Part shown: positions 6,983-13,403 of the stretch, piece by piece
Layout of the letters: the number at the start of each line of letters is the position of its first letter
Numbering within the stretch: position 1 is the first letter of the stretch
Source of the DNA: Lachnospiraceae bacterium
GTDB taxonomy: Bacteria; Bacillota; Clostridia; Lachnospirales; Lachnospiraceae
Direction of reading: 5' to 3'
Assembly (NCBI GenBank): GCA_021202715.1
Contig: JAJQCL010000176.1
Location: 2,227-17,711, forward strand
DNA length: 15,485 nucleotides
Made by a program: the position numbers and the translations under genes
The notes under the pieces: generated by a model
What the model saw: only the letters and a program-made list of their open reading frames with translations
The model's database searches: none
Told to the model about the DNA's origin: nothing

Positions 6983-9610
6983 ATGGCAAAATGGGTGTAC
7001 AAGTTCAGAGAGGGCAACGCAGATATGCGCAATCTTCTGGGCGGCAAAGGCGCGAACCTGGCAGAGATGACCAATCTGGGCATGCCGATCCCGCAGGGCT
7101 TTACGGTAACCACCGAAGCCTGTACGGATTATTATACGCAGGGACGTCAGATCTCCGAGGAGATTCAGAAGCAGATTTTTGAGGCGCTGACCTGGCTGGA
7201 AGGTGTGAATGAGAAGAAGTTTGGCGACACCGAGGATCCGCTGCTGGTTTCCGTGCGTTCCGGTGCGCGCGCTTCCATGCCCGGTATGATGGATACCATT
7301 CTGAACCTGGGACTGAACGATGTGTCTGTCGAAGGCTTTGCGAAGAAGACCGGCAATCCCCGTTTTGCTTATGATTCTTATCGCAGATTCATTCAGATGT
7401 TCTCCGATGTGGTCATGGAAGTGCCCAAGTCCTACTTCGAGAAGATCATCGATGAGGTGAAGGCTGAAAAGGGCGTCAAGTATGACATCGACCTGACTGC
7501 AGAGGATATGAAAGAGCTGATCAACCGTTTCAAGGCGGTTTATAAAGAGTCCATGCATGGGGAAGACTTCCCGCAGGATCCCAAGGTGCAGCTGATGGAG
7601 GCGGTCAAGGCCGTGTTCCGTTCCTGGGACAACCCCCGTGCGATCGTGTATCGCCGCATGAACGACATTCCCGGCGACTGGGGCACGGCTGTCAACGTGC
7701 AGACGATGGTCTTTGGAAATATGGGCAACACCTCCGGTACCGGCGTGGCCTTCACCCGGAATCCTTCCACCGGTGAGAAGGGCATTTTCGGTGAATATCT
7801 GATCAATGCGCAGGGTGAGGACGTTGTCGCTGGTGTTCGTACGCCGCAGCCCATCACCAAGCTGAAAGAGGATCTGCCGGAGTGCTATGAACAGTTCATG
7901 ACGCTGGCTATGAATCTGGAGCGCCATTATCGTGATATGCAGGATATGGAGTTCACGATTCAGGAAGGCAAGCTGTACTTCCTGCAGACCCGGAACGGCA
8001 AGAGAACCGCTCCCGCGGCCATCAAGATTGCCTGCGATCTGGTGGATGAGGGCATGATCACCGACAAGGAAGCGGTGCTTCGTATTGATGCCAAGTCGCT
8101 GGATCAACTGCTGCATCCTACCTTTGACGCGGCGGCTCTGAAGGCCGGTGTGGTTGTTGGTTCTGCTCTGCCTGCTTCTCCCGGCGCCGGAGCCGGTAAG
8201 GTGTACTTCAACGCCGAGGATGCCAAGGCGCATCATGAGGCTGGTGAGAGAGTCGTCCTGGTTCGTCTGGAGACCTCCCCGGAGGACATCGAGGGCATGC
8301 ACGCGGCAGAAGGCATCCTGACTGTGCGCGGCGGCATGACCTCTCATGCGGCCGTCGTGGCCCGCGGCATGGGCACCTGCTGTGTATCCGGCTGCGGTGA
8401 GATCGAGATCGATGAGGAGGCGAAGGTCTTCACGCTGGGCGGTCACACCTATCATGAGGGAGACTACATTTCTCTGGACGGCACCACCGGCAACATCTAC
8501 GATGGAGACATTAAGACGGTTCCCGCATCTGTGGGCGGCTACTTCGGCCGTGTCATGGGCTGGGCCGACAAATACAGAACCCTGCAGATCCGCACCAACT
8601 CTGACACCCCGGCTGATACGGCTGTGGCTGTGCGTCTGGGCGCCGAGGGCATCGGCCTGTGCCGGACGGAGCATATGTTCTTCGATGAGGACAGAATTCC
8701 GAAGATCCGCCGCATGATCATTTCCGACTCGGTGGAAGAGAGGGAGGAAGCTCTGGCTGGCCTGATTCCTTATCAGAAGGAAGACTTCAAGGCCATGTAC
8801 AAGGCTCTGAAGGGCAGACCCATGACGGTTCGCTTTATCGATCCGCCTCTGCATGAGTTTGTTCCTACCGAGAAGGAGGATATGGAAGCTCTGGCGAAGG
8901 ATATGGGTCTGACCTATGAGGAAGTGAAGAACCGCTGCGACGAGCTGCATGAGTTCAACCCCATGATGGGTCACCGCGGCTGCCGTCTGGCGATCACCTA
9001 TCCCGAGATTGCACGGATGCAGACCCGCGCCCTGATCGAGGCGGCCATTGAGGTTGAGGAAGAAGAGCTCTATGATATCGTGCCCGAGATCATGGTTCCT
9101 CTGGTCGGTGATCGTAAGGAACTCAAATTCGTTCGTGACGTGATTGTTGAGACCGCGGAGCAGGTCAAGAAGGAAAAGAACAACTATATCAACTACCACA
9201 TCGGAACGATGATCGAGATCCCCCGTGCCGCTCTGCTGGCCGATGAGATCGCCGAGGAAGCGGACTTCTTCTCCTTCGGAACCAACGATCTGACCCAGAT
9301 GACCTTCGGCTTCTCCCGTGATGATGCCGGAAAGTTCCTGGATGCCTACTATCAGAACAAGATCTACGAGTCCGATCCCTTCGCCAAGCTGGATCAGCAC
9401 GGCGTCGGCATGCTGATCAAGAGTGCTGCCGAGAAGGGCCGTAAGACCAATCCTTCTCTGAAGCTCGGCATCTGTGGTGAGCACGGCGGAGATCCGAGTT
9501 CCGTGGCGTTCTGCTACAAGATCGGCATGAACTATGTATCCTGCTCGCCGTACCGCGTGCCTATTGCCCGCCTGGCCGCCGCGCAGGCCGCCCTGTCGGA
9601 CGAGAAATAA
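6983..9610 (+). CDS. ppdK: Pyruvate, phosphate dikinase
   Basis: The 875-residue enzyme interconverts pyruvate + ATP + phosphate with phosphoenolpyruvate + AMP + pyrophosphate in the cytoplasm. Many anaerobic Clostridia use it in glycolysis or gluconeogenesis. The N-terminal ATP-grasp part begins AKWVYKF, with GGKGANLAEM near residue 22, and Arg337 in LQTRNGKR. The swivelling phosphohistidine domain carries GGMTSHAAV with the catalytic His455 and the adjacent regulatory-type Thr453. The C-terminal PEP/pyruvate TIM barrel has the conserved FGTNDLTQM and the catalytic Cys831 in GICGEHGGDP. Arg337, His455 and Cys831 carry the same numbers as in the C. symbiosum enzyme (874 aa), so there is no internal truncation. 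The start has AGGAGG 8 nt upstream. Codon use is strongly biased, as expected for a highly expressed gene. It has its own promoter and a strong terminator, so it is probably monocistronic. No PPDK regulatory protein gene is adjacent. Confidence 0.98.
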   Translation: MAKWVYKFREGNADMRNLLGGKGANLAEMTNLGMPIPQGFTVTTEACTDYYTQGRQISEEIQKQIFEALTWLEGVNEKKFGDTEDPLLVSVRSGARASMPGMMDTILNLGLNDVSVEGFAKKTGNPRFAYDSYRRFIQMFSDVVMEVPKSYFEKIIDEVKAEKGVKYDIDLTAEDMKELINRFKAVYKESMHGEDFPQDPKVQLMEAVKAVFRSWDNPRAIVYRRMNDIPGDWGTAVNVQTMVFGNMGNTSGTGVAFTRNPSTGEKGIFGEYLINAQGEDVVAGVRTPQPITKLKEDLPECYEQFMTLAMNLERHYRDMQDMEFTIQEGKLYFLQTRNGKRTAPAAIKIACDLVDEGMITDKEAVLRIDAKSLDQLLHPTFDAAALKAGVVVGSALPASPGAGAGKVYFNAEDAKAHHEAGERVVLVRLETSPEDIEGMHAAEGILTVRGGMTSHAAVVARGMGTCCVSGCGEIEIDEEAKVFTLGGHTYHEGDYISLDGTTGNIYDGDIKTVPASVGGYFGRVMGWADKYRTLQIRTNSDTPADTAVAVRLGAEGIGLCRTEHMFFDEDRIPKIRRMIISDSVEEREEALAGLIPYQKEDFKAMYKALKGRPMTVRFIDPPLHEFVPTEKEDMEALAKDMGLTYEEVKNRCDELHEFNPMMGHRGCRLAITYPEIARMQTRALIEAAIEVEEEELYDIVPEIMVPLVGDRKELKFVRDVIVETAEQVKKEKNNYINYHIGTMIEIPRAALLADEIAEEADFFSFGTNDLTQMTFGFSRDDAGKFLDAYYQNKIYESDPFAKLDQHGVGMLIKSAAEKGRKTNPSLKLGICGEHGGDPSSVAFCYKIGMNYVSCSPYRVPIARLAAAQAALSDEK

Positions 9611-9618
9611 ACAAGAAT

Positions 9619-9649
9619 CGAGTAGGAGACGGTTTACGTCTCCTACTCG
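9619..9649 (+). repeat. 13-bp hairpin just downstream of ppdK
   Basis: The arms run from 9619 to 9631 (reading CGAGTAGGAGACG) and from 9637 to 9649, are perfectly complementary over 13 bp, and enclose the 5-nt loop GTTTA. It starts 9 bp after the ppdK stop. There is no T-run after it (the next bases are CCGCGCGG), so it is not a canonical terminator. It could protect the 3' end of the ppdK mRNA or belong to the composite structure that follows. Confidence 0.65.
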
Positions 9650-9651
9650 CC

Positions 9652-9703
9652 GCGCGGGCTGCGTCCGGCGTCAGCCGGAAAAACTCTTTACGCAGCCCTG
9701 CGC
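9652..9703 (+). repeat. Long inverted repeat with an internal hairpin (branched structure)
   Basis: The outer arms GCGC+GGGCTGCGT (9652-9664) and ACGCAGCCC+T+GCGC (9690-9703) pair over 13 bp with one bulged T at 9699. Inside lies CCGGC (9665-9669)/GCCGG (9674-9678) with loop GTCA, followed by an unpaired AAAAACTCTTT. This resembles a REP-type intergenic palindrome or a small structured RNA; I do not recognise a family. Only the base pairing is seen directly. Confidence 0.55.
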
Positions 9704-9720
9704 ATAAAACCAAACGATTT

Positions 9721-9746
9721 CGGCCCCCTGAAAAGGGGGCCGTTTT
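9721..9746 (+). terminator. Rho-independent terminator of ppdK
   Basis: CGGCCCCC (9721-9728) pairs with GGGGGCCG (9735-9742) around a TGAAAA loop, and TTTTATGT follows. This is a textbook intrinsic terminator. It lies about 110 bp after the ppdK stop and isolates ppdK from the promoter of nuclease A, which starts 6 bp after the TTTT run. Confidence 0.9.
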
Positions 9747-9751
9747 ATGTC

Positions 9752-9780
9752 TTGCGGTTCTGTTTTCTCTGTGTTATCCT
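9752..9780 (+). promoter_or_regulatory. Putative promoter of the first AAA/PD-(D/E)XK gene
   Basis: TTGCGG (9752-9757), a 17-bp spacer and TATCCT (9775-9780) form a sigma-A-like promoter with an extended -10 (TG at 9772-9773). Transcription would start near 9787, which excludes the in-frame ATG at 9786 as the start codon and supports the ATG at 9807. The -10 segment closely resembles those proposed upstream of the second nuclease-like gene and of the first MATE gene. Confidence 0.5.
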
Positions 9781-9806
9781 TGTAAATGACGAGGAGGAAC
9801 AGGACG

Positions 9807-11480
9807 ATGAAAAAACGTGTTGCTCTGGGAATCTCTTCCTTTGAAGATATTGTGAAGAGAGATGTTTTCTATGTGGATAAGACGTATTTTTTGAAAGACT
9901 GGTATGACAGTGCAGATCAGGTGACTCTGATCACAAGGCCCAGACGCTTTGGCAAGACACTGACTCTCAGCATGGTAGAGGCATTTTTCTCAAAAAAATA
10001 TATAAATCGAGGGGAAGAACTCTTCGGACATTTTATTGTCTGGAAAGATGTTCGTTTTCGTTCTGTACAGGGAACATATCCGCTGATACATCTCAGCCTG
10101 GCAGATGTAAAAGAGGATGACTGCATGAAGATGGCGGCCAAGATGAAGAGGCTGATGGCATCGCTCTATCTGGAGCATGAGTATCTGCTGGATTCAAAAC
10201 GCCTGAAGGAAGCGGAAAAGCGTGCTTTTACAAAGGTGATTGACCAGGATGTCACCGATGAAGAGTGCCGGGAAGCAGTGCGGGCTTTGTCGAGTTATCT
10301 GTATCGTCATTTTGATAAAAAGGTCCTGATTCTGATTGATGAGTATGACACACCGATGCTGGAGGCCTATACGGCTGGCTACTGGGAGGAAGCGATCCGT
10401 TATATTCGCCGCCTCTTCCATTCCGCATTCAAAGATAACCCATACCTGGAACGAGGACTTCTGACCGGTATTACAAGAATTACGCAGGAATCGATTTTCT
10501 CTGATCTTAATAATCTGCGTGTTGTGACCTCTACGACACCTCTGTACGAGACAGTATTTGGCTTCACGGAGGAGGAAGTCTTTACCGCGCTGAAGACCTA
10601 CGATCTTGAATCACAGAAGGATGAAGTCAAATATTGGTATGACGGGTTTCGTTTCGGAGATCGGACAGATATCTATAATCCATGGTCGATTCTTAATCTG
10701 CTGAGTGAGAAGAGATTGAAGCCATACTGGATGAACACCAGCGGAAATGCACTGGTCGGCAATCTGGTTCGGGAGGGTTCTTTGAAAATCAAGGATGAAT
10801 TTGAGGTTCTTCTGAACGGTGGTACTCTTGAGACCGAGATTGATGAGGCAATCACTTACGCAGAGCTGTGTGGTGATTCCAAAACCATCTGGAGCTGGTT
10901 CCTGACGACGGGATATGTGAAGATCGTGGGAGAGAAGGACGATCGTTATGAAATTCGACTGACGAACTATGAGGTGCGGGAAGCACTTTGCCGTCTGGTG
11001 AAGAAATGGTTTGCCGCTTCCTATGACGAGTATACAGATTTTATCCGGATGCTTCTGGCAGGGAACCTCGAGGGCATGCAGAGGTATATGGAGAAGGTGA
11101 CTTCTCAGACGTTCAGTTATTTTGATGTGGGAAGCGGAGCATCAGAGAGCGAACAGGCGGAGCAGTTCTATCATGGATTTACACTGGGATTGATCGCTGA
11201 TCTGAATCGTACGCACATTCTGACATCCAATCGGGAGAGCGGTCTGGGGAGGTACGATGTTGCCATTGAACCGCTGGATCGAGAGAAAGACGGTATTCTC
11301 ATCGAGTTTAAGGTTTTTGATCCGCGCAAGGAGAGTACGCTTGAAGACACGGCAAAACGGGCTCTCAGGCAGATTGAAGAGCGGCAGTATGAAGCTGAAC
11401 TGCGGGCGCATGGATTGAAGTGTGTTCGTAGATATGGATTCGCGTTCCGGGGGAAGGAAGTAAAGATACTGGAGGGATGA
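9807..11480 (+). CDS. AAA-ATPase-like / PD-(D/E)XK nuclease-like protein A
   Basis: The 557-residue protein belongs to the family with an N-terminal AAA-ATPase-like domain (PF09820 type) and a C-terminal PD-(D/E)XK domain (PF08011 type). It is common in many copies in gut Clostridia and Bacteroidetes, and its role is unproven. The family start GISSFEDI is followed by FYVDKT, a degenerate Walker A RPRRFGKT at 44-51, and Walker B LILIDEYD with Asp178, Glu179 and Asp181. The C-terminal nuclease motif is Asp484 in GRYDVAI, then Glu500-Phe-Lys502. All expected catalytic residues are present. The start at 9807 has AGGAGG (9792-9797) 9 nt upstream. The gene is clearly AT-richer than the housekeeping genes (bases 9841-9900 hold 18 G/C of 60) and uses TCA, ATA, AGA and CGA codons that they avoid, which suggests acquisition. 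It faces a relative of the same family across a shared terminator. DNA processing or defence is conjecture. Confidence 0.85.
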   Translation: MKKRVALGISSFEDIVKRDVFYVDKTYFLKDWYDSADQVTLITRPRRFGKTLTLSMVEAFFSKKYINRGEELFGHFIVWKDVRFRSVQGTYPLIHLSLADVKEDDCMKMAAKMKRLMASLYLEHEYLLDSKRLKEAEKRAFTKVIDQDVTDEECREAVRALSSYLYRHFDKKVLILIDEYDTPMLEAYTAGYWEEAIRYIRRLFHSAFKDNPYLERGLLTGITRITQESIFSDLNNLRVVTSTTPLYETVFGFTEEEVFTALKTYDLESQKDEVKYWYDGFRFGDRTDIYNPWSILNLLSEKRLKPYWMNTSGNALVGNLVREGSLKIKDEFEVLLNGGTLETEIDEAITYAELCGDSKTIWSWFLTTGYVKIVGEKDDRYEIRLTNYEVREALCRLVKKWFAASYDEYTDFIRMLLAGNLEGMQRYMEKVTSQTFSYFDVGSGASESEQAEQFYHGFTLGLIADLNRTHILTSNRESGLGRYDVAIEPLDREKDGILIEFKVFDPRKESTLEDTAKRALRQIEERQYEAELRAHGLKCVRRYGFAFRGKEVKILEG

Positions 11481-11484
11481 AGAA

Positions 11485-11521
11485 AGGCTCTGTGTGAAGT
11501 CTATGATTTCACGCAGAGCCT
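11485..11521. terminator. Bidirectional terminator between the two convergent nuclease-like genes
   Basis: The arms at 11485-11498 and 11508-11521 pair over 14 bp (one G-T pair) around a 9-nt loop; the core is AGGCTCTG/CAGAGCCT. It lies 4 bp after the stop of the + gene and 3 bp after the stop of the - gene. On the - strand it is followed by TTTCTT, on the + strand by a weaker GCTTTATCTT. It can therefore serve both genes, probably better for the - strand one. Confidence 0.8.
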
Positions 11522-11524
11522 GCT

Positions 11525-13186
11525 TTATCTTGCCGCCACCCGGCACTTCTTCCGATGAAATGCAATCCCGTAATGACAGATGTTCTGGATGTCATAATCA
11601 AGAAAATACTCGTCATATCGGGTATCTTCGATCTGGCGGAGGCTTTCCTGTGCTTTGATTTCGAGACTGCGGTAGTCGGAAGCATACTTGACCTCGATGA
11701 TATGTCCGAGCTGATGTGCCCGGTCTACCAGCAGGATATCCGCGCGTCCTTCTCCGGCCTCACGGTTGGACTTCACCAGCCAGCTGCGGCGCCCGCGCAG
11801 CATCCCCAGAAGCAGGCCGTGGTAGAAGCTCTCTCGCATCTCCTCCGTATTGCCGCCGTCCATGAAGCTGATGGACTCCGCCAGACAGGTGTGGAGGCAT
11901 CGTTCGATCTCTCCCGGACAATTCTGGTCAAAGGCGTGAAAGAGTGGCTGCAGTCCGTCCTCAATCTGCGAGAAAAACCACTCCCGAATCTGCTGGTCAA
12001 AGAGGGTGCGGATCTCATGGTTAGGAATGACGAGCCGATAGGTTCCGTCCTCGTTCCGGCCGCAATGTGTCAGATAACCTGTGGTAAAAAGAACGCTCCA
12101 GAGATGGTCGATGGAACGGTCAAGCTCCGCGTAGGTCAGATCTGTTCGAATGTATTTGTCGATGCTTTTTCCTTCGGAGAGCTCTTCCATCTCGGCTTTC
12201 GTGGTCTCATCGGCTCGCTCCACAAAACGGAGAACCATGTCGTTGCTGCTGGAATTTGCCCAGAAGTTCTGCGGACGGGCATCCCGGCTGCGGCGAAGCT
12301 GCTCGCACCAGTTGATAACATCCCAGGGGCAGTAGACATGAATCGCTCCAAACAGATATCCGTCATACCACTCCCGTGTCAGGTTATAGTATTCACTGAG
12401 ATCATAATAATCCAGCATTTGCCGTACCTCGGTATCAGTGAAGCCAAACCATTCGTCATACTGTTCGTCCGTGATCGAGTGAACCTTGGGATTATTAAAG
12501 CCGGTAAAGATGCTTTCCTTGACAATACGGAAACAGCCGGTGACGACAGCGAAGAGCATGTTGCTGTTTGTCTTCATTCCATAACTGAAAAAGCGGCTGA
12601 TGAGGGAAACCATCTGGTCATAATAGCCCTTGGCCTCCGCTTTTTGCAGGGGCACATCGTATTCGTCGATCAGAATGATGACCTTTTTTCCATAATGCCT
12701 GTAGAGAAGATCGGACAGAAGAAGCAGACTGCTCTCCAGATCACCGGTCTGTGTTCTTAACTCGTGCAGACGTGCTTTCTCAATATCGTCCAGGATCTCG
12801 CTGTTCTGCAGAAATGCCAGACGGTCAGCTTCGCGGCGGATGACGTTCTGCATCTGCCGCCGGGCCTCCTCATAATCGTTGCCAGCCACATCTTTCAGTG
12901 AGAGGGAAATGACCGGATATTTCCCCAGATATTTCTCACAGAGCGCAGTTTCCCGGGAAATCTCCAGTCCATCGAACAGGCTGGTATCTGTTCCGATCTC
13001 GAAAAAAGCCCGGAGCATACTCATGTTGAGACTCTTGCCGAAGCGGCGCGGGCGGGTGAAGAGATTCACTTTGCCCCAGTTTTCGAGGAGCTCCCGGATC
13101 AGACCGGTCTTATCTACATAATAAAAATTCTCTTTTATCAATTCGGAAAAACTTTCAATCCCTACAGGTGGCCTTTTTTTCATCAT
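11525..13186 (-). CDS. AAA-ATPase-like / PD-(D/E)XK nuclease-like protein B
   Basis: The 553-residue protein is a full-length relative of the product of the gene at 9807, with the same two-domain plan. It begins PVGIESFSELI, then FYYVDKT, the degenerate Walker A RPRRFGKS at 45-52, and Walker B IILIDEYD with Asp174, Glu175 and Asp177. The C-terminal PD-(D/E)XK residues are Asp483 (GRADILL) and Glu498-Val-Lys500. The domain spacing nearly equals that of protein A, but the sequences are clearly diverged, so they are not a recent duplicate. Of the adjacent ATGs at 13186 and 13183, I chose the first. The GTG at 13195 is rejected because it lies inside the ribosome binding site AGAGGTGA (13199-13192). 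Unlike protein A, its codon use follows the host: the codon-aligned opposite frame stays open for about 400 codons, so TTA, CTA and TCA are absent there. Function is unknown. Confidence 0.86.
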   Translation of the reverse strand: MMKKRPPVGIESFSELIKENFYYVDKTGLIRELLENWGKVNLFTRPRRFGKSLNMSMLRAFFEIGTDTSLFDGLEISRETALCEKYLGKYPVISLSLKDVAGNDYEEARRQMQNVIRREADRLAFLQNSEILDDIEKARLHELRTQTGDLESSLLLLSDLLYRHYGKKVIILIDEYDVPLQKAEAKGYYDQMVSLISRFFSYGMKTNSNMLFAVVTGCFRIVKESIFTGFNNPKVHSITDEQYDEWFGFTDTEVRQMLDYYDLSEYYNLTREWYDGYLFGAIHVYCPWDVINWCEQLRRSRDARPQNFWANSSSNDMVLRFVERADETTKAEMEELSEGKSIDKYIRTDLTYAELDRSIDHLWSVLFTTGYLTHCGRNEDGTYRLVIPNHEIRTLFDQQIREWFFSQIEDGLQPLFHAFDQNCPGEIERCLHTCLAESISFMDGGNTEEMRESFYHGLLLGMLRGRRSWLVKSNREAGEGRADILLVDRAHQLGHIIEVKYASDYRSLEIKAQESLRQIEDTRYDEYFLDYDIQNICHYGIAFHRKKCRVAAR

Positions 13187-13255
13187 GGAATTCACCTCTG
13201 TTTTTTTCGGCGGGCTTCCGCTGCGGAAAAGAATGCGAACGATATGGCTAAAGGA

Positions 13256-13285
13256 AGTATAACACGGTCACGGGAGATAAAGCAA
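13256..13285 (-). promoter_or_regulatory. Putative promoter of nuclease-like gene B
   Basis: On the - strand, TTGCTT (13285-13280), an 18-bp spacer and TATACT (13261-13256) with TG one base upstream form an extended -10 promoter. Transcription would start near 13249, leaving a leader of about 63 nt. A small palindrome, TTCCG/CGGAA (13216-13228), lies within that leader. It diverges from the MATE promoter in the same 217-bp intergenic region. Confidence 0.5.
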
Positions 13286-13326
13286 GGCAGGCAATAAAAG
13301 AAATCTGGAAGATTGTGGAAAAGGGT

Positions 13327-13355
13327 TTGCTAAATCTTTCCTGTTGTGCTATCCT
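13327..13355 (+). promoter_or_regulatory. Putative promoter of the first MATE gene
   Basis: TTGCTA (13327-13332), a 17-bp spacer and TATCCT (13350-13355) with TG at 13347-13348 make an extended -10 promoter. Transcription would start near 13362. This excludes the upstream in-frame TTG at 13344 as the start codon, because it lies inside the promoter spacer. Confidence 0.5.
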
Positions 13356-13403
13356 TTTTCGGAGAAAATCACAGCCAATCTTGCAAAGATTGCAGAAGAG
13401 GGG

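Noticed and set aside
6875..9484. Antisense open frame of about 870 codons opposite ppdK
   Set aside because: Same cause: codon-aligned shadow of a strongly biased gene. The ppdK catalytic residues leave no doubt about the coding strand.
9786..9806. Upstream ATG of nuclease-like gene A at 9786
   Set aside because: It lies at the predicted transcription start and in front of the AGGAGG that serves the ATG at 9807.
11555..12760. Open frame of about 400 codons on the + strand within nuclease-like gene B
   Set aside because: It is codon-aligned with the - strand gene, which carries the Walker and PD-(D/E)XK motifs, an RBS and a promoter. The + frame has none of these.
13344..13403. Twenty-residue upstream extension of the first MATE protein from a TTG at 13344
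   Set aside because: The codon lies inside the predicted promoter spacer, and the added residues are not typical of MATE N termini.
13187..13403. Possible small gene or RNA in the divergent intergenic region
   Set aside because: Both strands are accounted for by two promoters and leaders; no RBS-linked small frame or convincing RNA fold was seen beyond a 5-bp palindrome at 13216-13228.
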